Source: Hypericibacter sp963696655 (GTDB lineage Bacteria > Pseudomonadota > Alphaproteobacteria > Dongiales > Dongiaceae). From it: a stretch of 59,811 bases of DNA. Within the stretch, counting starts at the first letter, position 1; the number at the start of each line of letters is the position of its first letter. The position numbers and the translations under genes were made by a program. Below, one piece after another: positions 27,277 to 35,960 of the stretch. The stretch lies in NCBI GenBank assembly GCA_963696655.1, contig CAVOLB010000146.1, positions 1-59,811 on the forward strand, given 5' to 3'. The notes beneath the pieces are model-generated. The model worked only from the letters and a program-made list of their open reading frames with translations, made no database searches and was not told the DNA's origin.

Positions 27277-28779
27277 ATGGCATTCCTACGATCTGGCGGC
27301 GACGCCGCCGCGAAACTGCGTGCGCTCGACAAGTCGCAAGCCATCATCGAATTCAATCTCGATGGAACCATCATCACCGCCAACGCGAACTTCCTGACCG
27401 CGATGGGCTATTCGCTCGACGAGATCAAGGGCAAGCATCACAGCATGTTCGTCGATCCGGCCTACAAGGCGACCCAGGAATATCGGGAGTTCTGGGAGCG
27501 CCTCAATCGGGGCGAGTTCCAGGCCGCGCAATACAAGCGCTTCGGCAAAGGCGGCAAGGAAGTCTGGATCGAGGCTTCCTACAACCCGCTGCTCGATCAC
27601 CGCGGCAAGCCGTTCAAGGTCGTCAAATACGCCACCGACGTTTCCAAACAGAAGGCCGAGTTCGCCGACCTGACCGGCAAGGTCGAGGCGATCAGCCGCT
27701 CGCAGGCCGTGATCGAATTCAATCTGGACGGGACGATCATCACCGCCAACGACAACTTCCTGAAGACGCTCGGCTATAGCCTCGACGAGATCAAAGGCAA
27801 GCATCACAGCCTCTTCGTGGAGCCGGGTTACAAGGAGACTGCGGAGTATCGCCAATTCTGGGACGCGCTGCGGCGGGGCGAATATCAGGTCGCGCAGTAT
27901 CTGCGCATCGGCAAGGGCGGGAAGCGGGTGTGGATCGAGGCCTCCTACAACCCGGTGATGGATCTCAACGGGCGGCCCTGGAAGGTGGTGAAGTTCGCAA
28001 CCGACATCACCAAGCGCAAGGATCAGAACGCGGCGCTCGCCACCGAGTTCGAGACCGGCGTCAAGAGCCTGGTCGAGAAGGTCTCGGCGTCGGCGACCGA
28101 GATGCAGGCGACGGCTCAGACCCTGGCCGCCGCGGCCGAACAGACCAACCAGCAGTCTTCGACCGTCGCCGCGGCATCGGAAGAGCTGGCGAGCTCCGTC
28201 ACCGAGATCTCGCGCCAGATCACCAAATCGACGAGGGTGATCGGCACGGCCGTCAGCGAAGCGAAACGGTCCGAGCAGATGGTGGCGGCGCTGGTGGCGG
28301 CCGCACAGAAAATCGGCGACGTCACCCAGATCATCGCGGCGATCGCCAGCCAGACCAATCTGCTGGCCCTCAACGCGACCATCGAGGCGGCGCGCGCCGG
28401 CGAGGCCGGCAAGGGCTTCGCGGTGGTCGCCTCGGAAGTGAAGTCGCTCGCCAATCAGACGGCCAAGGCCACCGAGGAGATCGAGCAGCAGATCCGTTCG
28501 ATCCAGGAATCGAGCCACAATACGGCTTCCGTGATCGGCGAGATCGGCAACATCATCGGCCAGGTCAGCGAGTTCAGCACCTCGATCTCGGGCGCCGTCG
28601 AGGAACAGTCGGCGGCCACGCGGGAGGTCTCGCTCAACATCACGGGCGTCACCCAGGCAGCCGAAGAATCCGGGCGCTCCTCGACCAATGTGCTCACCAA
28701 TGCGCAGTCATTGTCGCAGCTCTCGGCAAACCTCGGGACCCAGGTCGATCGCTTCCTGGCGAACGTCAGGGCCATGTAG
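27277..28779 (+). CDS. Soluble methyl-accepting chemotaxis protein with two PAS domains
   Basis: This 500-residue cytoplasmic transducer has no membrane helix. Two PAS domains are close duplicates of each other: residues about 18-130 and 140-250 share EFNLDGTIITAN, GYSLDEIKGKHHS and VWIEASYNP. The MCP signalling coiled coil runs from about 265 to 490, with the hairpin tip IASQTNLLALNATIEAARAG that contacts CheA and CheW. It resembles BdlA/Aer-type sensors of internal redox or oxygen state. No haem ligand could be picked with confidence. No che genes are in the window. Confidence 0.92.
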   Translation: MAFLRSGGDAAAKLRALDKSQAIIEFNLDGTIITANANFLTAMGYSLDEIKGKHHSMFVDPAYKATQEYREFWERLNRGEFQAAQYKRFGKGGKEVWIEASYNPLLDHRGKPFKVVKYATDVSKQKAEFADLTGKVEAISRSQAVIEFNLDGTIITANDNFLKTLGYSLDEIKGKHHSLFVEPGYKETAEYRQFWDALRRGEYQVAQYLRIGKGGKRVWIEASYNPVMDLNGRPWKVVKFATDITKRKDQNAALATEFETGVKSLVEKVSASATEMQATAQTLAAAAEQTNQQSSTVAAASEELASSVTEISRQITKSTRVIGTAVSEAKRSEQMVAALVAAAQKIGDVTQIIAAIASQTNLLALNATIEAARAGEAGKGFAVVASEVKSLANQTAKATEEIEQQIRSIQESSHNTASVIGEIGNIIGQVSEFSTSISGAVEEQSAATREVSLNITGVTQAAEESGRSSTNVLTNAQSLSQLSANLGTQVDRFLANVRAM

Positions 28780-28824
28780 CTCCTGAGAAGGGCGGGCAGG
28801 CGGGCCGGGGTCGGCCTGCCGGCC

Positions 28825-31104
28825 TCACGCCTCCAGCAGATGCTCCAGCCGAATGGGGAGACTGCGAAGGCGTTTGCCGGTCGCGTGGTAGATGGCGTTT
28901 GCGATCGCGGCGGGAACACCGATATTGCCGAGCTCGCCGAGACCTTTGACGCCGGCCGGGTTGACCTCGGGGTCCGTCTCGGGCACCAGGATCACCTCCA
29001 GCTCGCCGACATCGGCGTTTACCGGGACCAGATAATCCTGGAGATCGCGGTTGACGGTGCGAGCCGTGGGCTCGTCGATCTGGATCTCCTCCAGGAGGGC
29101 GGCACTAAGGCCCCAGATCATGCCGCCCATCAATTGGCTGCGGGCCGTGCGCGTGTTCATGATGCGCCCGGCGGCGAAGGCGCCCACCATCCGGGGCACG
29201 CGAATCTCGCCGGTGCGGGCATTGATGCGCACCTCGACGAATTGTGCGCCGAAGGCGAAAAGGAGCTTCTTGCCTTTGGGTCCGCCCACGAGCGTGCATT
29301 GCCCGCCATAGAGCTTCCGCACGGCGTCGGGTGGCGCGCCCTCCGGAATGAATTCGGCATACTCCTCGATCATGCCGGCGCCCATGCTCGCGAACAGATC
29401 CTCGAGCTTCGCCGAGCTGCCGTCCCTGAGAACGACCATTCCGTCCCGGAGATCGAGATCGCCGGCATTCTTGCCCGCGAAAGGGCCGCCTTCCGCGACG
29501 GCCGCGGCGAAGAGGCGGGTGCGAAGGGCGGTGCAGCTCTTGAGGACCGCCGAGCAGACGCTCGCGGTGCTGTTGGATCCGCCGGACACGGGCGCGGGCG
29601 GCAGGGTGCTGTCGCCCATCTCCGTGGTCACGGCCGCGATGTCGATGCCGAGTTGCTCGGCCGCCATCTGCGCCGCCACGGTTCGCACGCCGGTCCCGAT
29701 TTCGTGCGAGGCGCTCTGGACCAGGGCCTGGCCGGTCGCGGAGAGTTGCACGCGGGCCGTGGCCGCTCCGATATGGGTCGGATAGGTCGCGGTGGCGCAG
29801 CCCCATCCGATCTTCCAATCGCCATCGCGCGCAGAACCGGGCTTGGGATCGCGCTTCGACCAGCCGAATTCCTTGGCCGCCTGGTCGAAACAGGCCATCA
29901 GCGACCGGCTGCTGTAAGGCTTGCCGGAAACCGGGTCGATCTGGGTGTCATTGAGGCGACGCAGCTCGACCGGATCGATCCCGAGCTGGATCGCCAGCTC
30001 GTCCATCGCGCTCTCGAGCGCAAACATGTACGGCGTTTCGGGCGGCGAGCGCATGAAGCCTGGCGTCTGCCGGTCGGCCTTGACCAGCGTCACCTTGCTC
30101 GCGACCGCGCCATAGCCATACATCCGCGTGGTCGTGTCGACGCCGCCCACGAGATAATTGTCGACCCGCGAGGTCAGCTCCCAGCCTTCATGGCTGAAGG
30201 CCGCGATCTTGCCGTCCGGCCCTGCGCCCATGCGGATATGCTGGCGGGTCTCGGCGCGATAGGTGGCCGTGGTGAAACCCTGCATGCGGCTCACAATGCA
30301 GCGGACCGGTCGATTGAGCCGCCGTGCGGCCAGCGCCACGATCGCGCTGCGGGCCGTCATCGACCCTTTCGACCCGAACCCGCCCCCGATATAGGGACTG
30401 ACGACGCGCACCTTGGCGGGATCGATTTGCAGCTGGCGCGCGAGACCGGCCCTGAGGCCATAGACGTTCTGTGTTGGCTCATAGACGGTGAGCCGATCGT
30501 CGGTCCAGGCAGCCGTCGTCGAAAACAGCTCGATTGGATTGTGGATCTCTGACGCGGTGTGATAGTCGGCTTCCAGCTTGACCGGAGCCCCGGCGAACGC
30601 GGCGTCGAAGTCGCCGGCCTTGGGGTCTTCCTTGTAGGTCTTGCTGGCGCCGACGGCGGCGATCATCTCCGTGCCGGGCGAGGCGATCGTGCCGCTGGCC
30701 TTCTCGGGCGCATAGTCGGCCGTCACCCGGTCGGCCGCTTGCGAGGCCGCCTCGAAGCTGTCGCCAATGACGAGTGCCATGATCTGGCCGTCATTGAAGA
30801 TCTCTTTCTGGTGCAGGGGCCCCACCGAGCTGGCGCCCCCGTTGCCGAACTCCGGTTGCTTCAGGGAATCGACGTCGCCATAGCTGACGATGTCGAGAAC
30901 GCCCGGTACGGCGCGCGCCGCCTCTAGATGGATCGCCGTCACCCGGCCGCGGGCTATGTCGCTCGTGACCAGCACGGCATAGGCCAGGTTGCTCAAGGGA
31001 AAGTCGGCCGCGTAGCGGGCCTCGCCGGTGACCTTCAGTCGTCCGTCGACGCGCGGCAGCGGCTGGCCTTGATTCTCGCGGGGGGCGGGGGCGGCGATGC
31101 TCAT
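28825..31104 (-). CDS. paoC: Aldehyde oxidoreductase, molybdenum-binding subunit (PaoC-like)
   Basis: This 759-residue large subunit of a xanthine-oxidase family enzyme binds the molybdopterin-cytosine cofactor and oxidises aldehydes. The N-terminal domain (about 15-120) begins with VDGRLKVTGEARYAADFP; the two Mo-binding domains follow, with GGGFGSKG at about 240. The catalytic Glu is in VKGLGELGNIGVPAAIANA near the C-terminus. It is the last gene of a tight three-gene set (1-base gaps). It has no Tat signal of its own and should be exported with the 2Fe-2S subunit. Confidence 0.9.
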   Translation of the reverse strand: MSIAAPAPRENQGQPLPRVDGRLKVTGEARYAADFPLSNLAYAVLVTSDIARGRVTAIHLEAARAVPGVLDIVSYGDVDSLKQPEFGNGGASSVGPLHQKEIFNDGQIMALVIGDSFEAASQAADRVTADYAPEKASGTIASPGTEMIAAVGASKTYKEDPKAGDFDAAFAGAPVKLEADYHTASEIHNPIELFSTTAAWTDDRLTVYEPTQNVYGLRAGLARQLQIDPAKVRVVSPYIGGGFGSKGSMTARSAIVALAARRLNRPVRCIVSRMQGFTTATYRAETRQHIRMGAGPDGKIAAFSHEGWELTSRVDNYLVGGVDTTTRMYGYGAVASKVTLVKADRQTPGFMRSPPETPYMFALESAMDELAIQLGIDPVELRRLNDTQIDPVSGKPYSSRSLMACFDQAAKEFGWSKRDPKPGSARDGDWKIGWGCATATYPTHIGAATARVQLSATGQALVQSASHEIGTGVRTVAAQMAAEQLGIDIAAVTTEMGDSTLPPAPVSGGSNSTASVCSAVLKSCTALRTRLFAAAVAEGGPFAGKNAGDLDLRDGMVVLRDGSSAKLEDLFASMGAGMIEEYAEFIPEGAPPDAVRKLYGGQCTLVGGPKGKKLLFAFGAQFVEVRINARTGEIRVPRMVGAFAAGRIMNTRTARSQLMGGMIWGLSAALLEEIQIDEPTARTVNRDLQDYLVPVNADVGELEVILVPETDPEVNPAGVKGLGELGNIGVPAAIANAIYHATGKRLRSLPIRLEHLLEA

Positions 31105-31105
31105 C

Positions 31106-32128
31106 TCAGACCTGCATCATGCTGGTTTCCATCAGGGCGCGGACCAGCGTCGCCTTGCCGGTCTGGAGCTTGAAGGCGTTCTGCGGCCTCGTCTGCGCGC
31201 CGGCGAAGGCGGCCTCTGCCGCGGCTTTGGCTGCGTCCTCATCGAACGGCTTGCCCAGCAGCAGGCGCTCCGCTTCATGGGCCCGCCAGGGAACGGAGGC
31301 GACGCCACCCAGCGCGATGCGGACATCGCGGACCAGGCCGCTCTCGATATGGAGCGCGACGGCGGCCGAGGTCAGGGCGAACTGGTAAGAGCTGCGATCC
31401 CGGATCTTGACGTAGTGCGAACGCGCCGTATGCGGCCCCGCCGGGACGTCGATGAAGGTGATGAGCTCGCCGGGCTCGAGCGCCGTCTCGATATGGGGCG
31501 TGCTCGCGGGCAGCCGGTGCAGCTCGGCGAAGCGCAGCGCGCGCTTGCCTTTGGGTCCCAGCGTCCGGACCGTGGCATCGAGCGCGATCAGGGCCTGGGC
31601 GAAATCGCCGTGATAGGTGGCGATACAGCTGTCGCTTACGCCGAGGATGGCATGCTCGCGGTTGACGCCGCCGAGCGCCGCGCAGCCCGAGCCGGGACTG
31701 CGCTTGTTGCAGGGCCAGGAAGTCTCGCGGAAATATTCGCAGCGTGTCCGCTGCAGGACGTTGCCGCCGAGGCTCGCCATGTTGCGGATCTGCTGGCTCG
31801 CGGCCAGCGTCAGGGTTTCGGCGATCAGCGGATAGTCGCGCTTGATCGCCGGATGGTCCTGCGCCTGGGCCATGCGCACCAGCGCGCCCAGCCGCAGGTC
31901 CTTGGCGGTCGCCTCGATATTCCCGTATCTGGACTGGGCAAGGGGATTGAGATCGATCAGGGTCTGGGGGCCGATCACGTCGAGCTTCATATAGTCGGCC
32001 ATGTTGGTGCCGCCGGCGATGAACTGGGCAGGGGCCTGGACCGACGGCGGGTCCGCCGCCGGCTTCGACCGCGCCGCCTCGACCGCCTGGTCAGCGTCGG
32101 CAACGCGACGATAGGCAAAGGGCCGCAT
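31106..32128 (-). CDS. paoB: Aldehyde oxidoreductase, FAD-binding subunit (PaoB-like)
   Basis: This 340-residue FAD subunit belongs to the same enzyme. The FAD segment AQFIAGGTNMADYMKLDV is near residue 40. The Cys cluster in TRCEYFRETSWPCNKR followed by GSGCAALGG, at about residues 140-170, matches the extra 4Fe-4S site of PaoB, which ordinary xanthine dehydrogenases lack. It couples the iron-sulfur subunit to electron acceptors. It lies between paoA and paoC with single-base gaps. Confidence 0.9.
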   Translation of the reverse strand: MRPFAYRRVADADQAVEAARSKPAADPPSVQAPAQFIAGGTNMADYMKLDVIGPQTLIDLNPLAQSRYGNIEATAKDLRLGALVRMAQAQDHPAIKRDYPLIAETLTLAASQQIRNMASLGGNVLQRTRCEYFRETSWPCNKRSPGSGCAALGGVNREHAILGVSDSCIATYHGDFAQALIALDATVRTLGPKGKRALRFAELHRLPASTPHIETALEPGELITFIDVPAGPHTARSHYVKIRDRSSYQFALTSAAVALHIESGLVRDVRIALGGVASVPWRAHEAERLLLGKPFDEDAAKAAAEAAFAGAQTRPQNAFKLQTGKATLVRALMETSMMQV

Positions 32129-32129
32129 G

Positions 32130-32759
32130 TCAGGATTTCTCCATCTCGGTCTTGGCCTGCTGGACGGCCGCGACGATGTTGGGGTAGGCCGCGCAGCGAC
32201 AGATGTTACCGCTCATGAACTCGCGGATCTGCGCGTCGCTGCCCGCATGGCCCTCCTGCACGCAGGCGACCGCGGACATGATCTGGCCGGGCGTGCAATA
32301 GCCGCATTGGAAGGCATCCTGGTCGATGAAGGCCTGCTGCATCGGGTGCGGCGCCCCTCCGGGCCCCGAGAGCCCCTCGATCGTGGTGACCTGGCGGCCG
32401 CTGGCGAGGACGGCGAACGTAAGGCAGGAGAGAGCGCGCCGCCCGTCGATATGGACCGTACAGGCGCCGCATTGACCGTGGTCGCAGCCCTTCTTCGTGC
32501 CGGTCAGTCCGACATGATCGCGTAGCGCATCGAGGAGGCTGGTCCGTGGATCGAGCTCCAGGCGATGCTTGAAGCCGTTCACCGTCAGATCGACATCGAG
32601 AGTCCGGCTGTCCGCGGTCGCAACCTGCGCGTCGGCCACGCCCGTATCGGCGACGTCGAGCAGCGGAGCTGCAGCCACGAGCGCCGTTCCCGTCATGAAG
32701 AAACGCCGGGTGACACCCGGCGCGACGACGCCGGTTCGACCGGGAGCAGAATCGTCCAT
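32130..32759 (-). CDS. paoA: Aldehyde oxidoreductase, 2Fe-2S subunit with Tat signal (PaoA-like)
   Basis: This 209-residue small subunit has a twin-arginine signal (TRRFFMTGTALVAAAPLL, residues 18-35) followed by a mature ferredoxin-like domain. The plant-type 2Fe-2S cysteines are in KGCDHGQCGACTVHIDG and the second cluster in FQCGYCTPGQ and NICRCAAYPN. The Tat signal puts the whole complex in the periplasm. The expected insertion chaperone PaoD and cofactor cytidylyltransferase are not in the window. It is the first gene of the operon. Confidence 0.92.
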   Translation of the reverse strand: MDDSAPGRTGVVAPGVTRRFFMTGTALVAAAPLLDVADTGVADAQVATADSRTLDVDLTVNGFKHRLELDPRTSLLDALRDHVGLTGTKKGCDHGQCGACTVHIDGRRALSCLTFAVLASGRQVTTIEGLSGPGGAPHPMQQAFIDQDAFQCGYCTPGQIMSAVACVQEGHAGSDAQIREFMSGNICRCAAYPNIVAAVQQAKTEMEKS

Positions 32760-32990
32760 CGACGCCTCCGAACGGATCGCACACTGCGGGAGATATGGGT
32801 CTGAGAATCAACCGCGTCGACCCCGGCCGGTTCCCCCGTCGATTACAAATGCTAAAGGAGGAAGGACACCGGCGTCGAAGGCCGGGAGCCTCGAAAAAGC
32901 CACGGGCTGCCGCATTGAGGCCGGCGTTCTCGGGGAGTAATGCTGAGGATAGAAACGGCATCGGCACCCCACGCCGATCAAACCTCCGAT

Positions 32991-33012
32991 CCCGGGCTCC
33001 CCGTAGCCCGGG
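32991..33012. repeat. GC-rich hairpin upstream of the intron
   Basis: CCCGGGCT-CCCCGT-AGCCCGGG is a perfect 8-bp inverted repeat, 25 bases before the terminator-like hairpin at 33038. It is not followed by a T run. Confidence 0.6.
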
Positions 33013-33037
33013 GTCTATTTATGTGGAAATGGAAAAG

Positions 33038-33070
33038 AGCCCCGGATGCTTCGTATCCGGGGCTTTGTTT
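33038..33070. terminator. Terminator-like hairpin adjoining the group II intron
   Basis: The arms AGCCCCGGAT (33038-33047) and ATCCGGGGCT (33055-33064) are perfect, with a short loop, followed by TTGTTTG on the plus strand and by CTCTTTTCC on the minus strand. No clear gene ends just before it on either strand. The group II intron begins at 33072, 7 bases after the stem. Confidence 0.7.
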
Positions 33071-33528
33071 GGTGCGCCAGGCATGGTGCGTAGGCGCGCG
33101 AGCGCTGTTTGGCCGGTGTGGTGCCCGGCCGATGACTCGGAGGTGAAAGTCCTTCACGGGCCCTGGTGATGGGAACCGTTAGCCGAACAGCAAGGGCGTC
33201 GCCGCGAGGCGGGGTCTGAAGGAAGCTGTAAGCAAAGTGCCGGCCTGACGAACAGGAAGCGCATAGGAGGCGTCCGCATCTGGGCGAGGGGGCCAAAAGA
33301 CCCGAAGCCCGATATCACCCGGAGGGTGCGGACGTAGATGCGACAGGTTTATGGCATGAAGGTCACGCGCATTACCCTGGGAGATCTGCCGTCCTGCCCC
33401 TGGTCACAGGTGTGCTACCGGCGCTGCGAGGCGCCGGGATGGGGCGGCAGAAGGCAGCAGAGGCCGTAGTAGCCGGACCAATCGGCGAAGGGCCGAACGT
33501 CAAGTGCCGGCGGGAGGTCGGTCTTTCG

Positions 33529-34929
33529 ATGGTGACAACAGACGCAGGCGATGAAGCTGAGATGCCTCATGCCCGCCCTCAGGGTAGCGGCCGGAAGCCG
33601 CGAGAGCAGGGGCTGGGTGCGTCAAACACCACGGCAAGATCGGGCCCTCTCGATCCGGAGGTGGAGCTGCGGCTGATGGAGGAGATCGTCGGCCGAGAGA
33701 ACATGATGGCGGCCTACCGTCGGGTGGTGGCGAACAAGGGCGCTGCGGGCATCGATCGGATGACCGTGGAACAATTGCAGCCATACCTGAAGGAGCATTG
33801 GCCGCGCATCAGAGAAGAGCTGCTGGAGGGCCGATACACACCGAAGCCGGTGCGCGGGGTGGAAATCCCCAAGCCCGGTGGCGGGATGCGCCAGCTGGGC
33901 ATCCCGACGGTGACGGACCGGCTGATCCAGCAGGCGATGCATCAGGTGCTGACGCCGCTCTTCGATCCAGGCTTCTCCACCGCCTCGTACGGCTTCCGTC
34001 CGGGGCGCAGCGCGCACGATGCGGTGCTGGCCGCCCGGGCGCACATGGCCGGGGGCCGGCGCTTCGTCGTCGACCTCGACCTGGAGAAGTTCTTCGACCG
34101 GGTGAACCACGACACGCTGATGGCACGAGTGGCGCGCCGGGTTGAAGACAAGCGGGTATTGCGGCTGATCCGCCGCTACCTACAGGCTGGGTTGATGACG
34201 GGTGGGCTGACGGCAGTACGGCGCGAAGGCACGCCCCAGGGCGGACCCTTGTCGCCGTTGCTCTCGAACATCCTGCTCGACGACCTCGACAAGGAGCTCG
34301 AACGACGAGGCCATGCCTTCTGCCGCTACGCCGATGACTGCAACATCTATGTGCGGACGCGGCGTGCCGGCGAGCGGGTGATGGCCTCGATCACACGGTT
34401 CCTGGCCGAGCGGCTGCGGCTCACGGTCAACGCCGCGAAGAGCGCCGTTGACCGTCCTTGGGTGCGGACCTTCCTGGGCTACACCGTGACGGCCCACAAA
34501 CGACCGCGCCTTCGGGTCGCGGCCAAGAGCGTGGGCCGGCTGCGGAGCAAGCTCAGGGCGACGCTGCGCCAAGGACGCGGACGGTCCCTGGCCCACACCA
34601 TCGGGGTCCTTGCCCCTATCCTGCGCGGCTGGCTGCAATACTTCCGGCTGGCGGAGACGAAAGGGATATTCGAGGAGCTCGACGGGTGGATGCGGCGCAA
34701 GCTGCGCTGCCTCCTGTGGCGCCAGTGGAAACGCCCGCGCACACGGGCAAAGCGGCTGATGCAACGCGGGCTCGACCAGGTGCGAGCGTGGCAGTCCGCC
34801 TACAACGGACACGGCCCATGGTGGAACGCCGGGGCCAGCCATATGAACGACGCCTATCGCGCCGCCTTCTTCGACAGCCTCGGCCTGCCATCCCTCCAAC
34901 CGAAGCTCCAGGGCCTCACTCGCGCTTGA
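33529..34929 (+). CDS. ltrA: Group II intron reverse transcriptase/maturase
   Basis: This 466-residue protein has reverse transcriptase blocks including VEIPKPGGGMRQLGIPTVTD, SYGFRPGRSAHDAV, FVVDLDLEKFFDRVNHD, GTPQGGPLSPLLSN and the active site YADD (Y267-D270). A maturase X domain follows (about 330-420, including LAPILRGWLQYF). There is no HNH endonuclease at the end. It splices the intron RNA and copies it into new sites. I chose ATG 33529 because GGGAGG precedes it; longer in-frame readings run into intron domain I. It appears intact. Confidence 0.92.
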   Translation: MVTTDAGDEAEMPHARPQGSGRKPREQGLGASNTTARSGPLDPEVELRLMEEIVGRENMMAAYRRVVANKGAAGIDRMTVEQLQPYLKEHWPRIREELLEGRYTPKPVRGVEIPKPGGGMRQLGIPTVTDRLIQQAMHQVLTPLFDPGFSTASYGFRPGRSAHDAVLAARAHMAGGRRFVVDLDLEKFFDRVNHDTLMARVARRVEDKRVLRLIRRYLQAGLMTGGLTAVRREGTPQGGPLSPLLSNILLDDLDKELERRGHAFCRYADDCNIYVRTRRAGERVMASITRFLAERLRLTVNAAKSAVDRPWVRTFLGYTVTAHKRPRLRVAAKSVGRLRSKLRATLRQGRGRSLAHTIGVLAPILRGWLQYFRLAETKGIFEELDGWMRRKLRCLLWRQWKRPRTRAKRLMQRGLDQVRAWQSAYNGHGPWWNAGASHMNDAYRAAFFDSLGLPSLQPKLQGLTRA

Positions 34930-34932
34930 CGA

Positions 34933-34964
34933 ACCGCCGGATACGGAACCGTACGTCCGATGGT
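34933..34964 (+). ncRNA. Group II intron domain V
   Basis: The stem ACCGCCGGA/TCCGATGGT (one mismatch, one G-U) continues, after a 2-base CG bulge, into TACGG/CCGTA. This gives the short bulged hairpin that forms the catalytic heart of the intron. It lies directly after the maturase stop codon, as expected. Confidence 0.8.
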
Positions 34965-35009
34965 GTGGGAGGGGGAAGCCGCGAGGCTACCCCCTACCCG
35001 ATTGAACCG

Positions 35010-35261
35010 GTGCCGCCAGACTCGACCGTCCTCATCCTCATCCATTTCGTGCTGCCGCTCTGGTTGCTGGCGGGTGTCGCCGACTGGCTCTGCCATCGCG
35101 GCTCGCACATCGAGATCGACCCGGATGCGAAGGAACCGCCGATCCATCTGCTGATGTTCGCGGACGCCGATCCCGCGGCTATTCGCGCCAGAATGATTTG
35201 GCGATCTCATTCTCGGCCTGCGTCCGCGAGAGACCCAGATCCTTCAGCAGGTGATCGCTAA
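35010..35261 (+). pseudogene. Truncated membrane protein gene after the intron
   Basis: From a GTG at 35010 the frame reads VLILIHFVLPLWLLAGVADW, then LCHRGSHIE and IHLLMFA. I recognise this as the N-terminus of a family of multi-pass membrane proteins that normally run well beyond 150 residues. After about 35160 the family likeness ends and the frame runs antisense through the DUF1127 gene to a stop at 35261. So only about 50 genuine residues remain. The break may be an old deletion; the intron inserted just upstream of it. Confidence 0.5.
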
Positions 35262-35580
35262 GCTCGGAAAGATGCTGTCGACTTTGTGCGCGTTCTCGCC
35301 AGCGGCGCAGCAAAGCGATCACGCCTCCGACCCGTCGGCCAAGGGTGCGCAAGGTCGGTCGTGACGGCGATTGCCAGATATCGCGATCGACGGGCGAGGC
35401 TGCCGACGCCGGCGTCTCGGCGTCCTCGATCCGCTCGCGCCGCCGGTGCAGCGAGCCCGGAAGGACGCGGCCCCGGAGGGAAGTGAAAACCAGATCCAGG
35501 GCTGTCGGGGAGGATCGGGCCCGGCCGCCGGAAGAGGGAAGGGTCGCCCGCCGGCGGAAGGCCCGCAATCTGTCGCTCAT
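35179..35580 (-). CDS. DUF1127 domain protein
   Basis: The last 50 residues are a clear DUF1127 domain (RRWRERAQSRQHLSELSDHL followed by LKDLGLSRTQAENE, ending KSFWRE). These small Arg-rich proteins (YjiS type) are stress- or phosphate-linked, and some bind small RNAs. The N-terminal 80 residues are low-complexity and Arg/Ser rich, and no good ribosome site precedes the ATG at 35580. The true start may lie further in. It converges with the truncated gene at 35010. Confidence 0.65.
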   Translation of the reverse strand: MSDRLRAFRRRATLPSSGGRARSSPTALDLVFTSLRGRVLPGSLHRRRERIEDAETPASAASPVDRDIWQSPSRPTLRTLGRRVGGVIALLRRWRERAQSRQHLSELSDHLLKDLGLSRTQAENEIAKSFWRE

Positions 35581-35854
35581 GGGGAGGTTCGCCCTGGAGC
35601 GCGGACCGAGAGGCCTCGGGCGCACGCTCCTCCTTGCATGGTGCCGGCGAATTGCCGGCGACGGACACGCTAGGGAGTCCGGGGCAGGGAGAAATCGGGA
35701 GGCCTCCCCATTTTAGCGCCATCCTTCCCCCAATTTTCGGAGGCGGGCGGGGCCTGCCCCGAAAAGGCCACCCTTCGTCCGATTGCCGAGCTTTGGAGGT
35801 GGGAGTAGACCCGGAAAAATCTCATTGGTGCCCCCCCACGCGCCGAACGAACTT
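35581..35854. other. Intergenic region, no supported gene
   Basis: This GC-rich stretch lies upstream of the DUF1127 gene. Its frames read as low-complexity Arg/Pro/Gly and match nothing. It probably holds the DUF1127 promoter. Confidence 0.4.
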
Positions 35855-35890
35855 AAGACCCCAGTCCTGTGCGGACTGGGGTCTTCTTTG
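35855..35890. terminator. Perfect 13-bp terminator-like hairpin
   Basis: The arms AAGACCCCAGTCC (35855-35867) and GGACTGGGGTCTT (35873-35885) are exact, with a 5-base loop and flanking CTTTG on one side and AAGTT on the other. It lies about 75 bases beyond the stop of the leftward hemerythrin gene and most likely ends that transcript. Confidence 0.7.
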
Positions 35891-35960
35891 CTCGAAATCG
35901 GACTTTCATCTGGGCAGGTCTCGCCGCGGCGGGCCTTCTCATGAGAGGGCGTCGAACGGC

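Larger units (their letters stand above)
33072..35002 (+). mobile_element. Group II intron with reverse transcriptase
   Basis: This retroelement of about 1,931 bp starts with GTGCGCC, the GUGYG 5' end of group II introns. It encodes its maturase in the middle and ends with a recognisable domain V (34933-34964) and domain VI. Domain VI has a candidate branch-point A at 34996, seven bases from the 3' end ...CCCGAT. The 5' end is placed by motif; the 3' end is good to within a couple of bases. Insertion directly after a terminator hairpin is the habit of class C introns. Confidence 0.85.

Noticed and set aside
26933..27397. 154-residue frame upstream of the chemotaxis gene
   Set aside because: It overlaps the start of the transducer in another frame and is Arg/Pro-rich, with no ribosome site.
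33412..33528. Upstream extension of the intron maturase
   Set aside because: It lies in intron domain I, has no family likeness, and a good ribosome site sits before ATG 33529.
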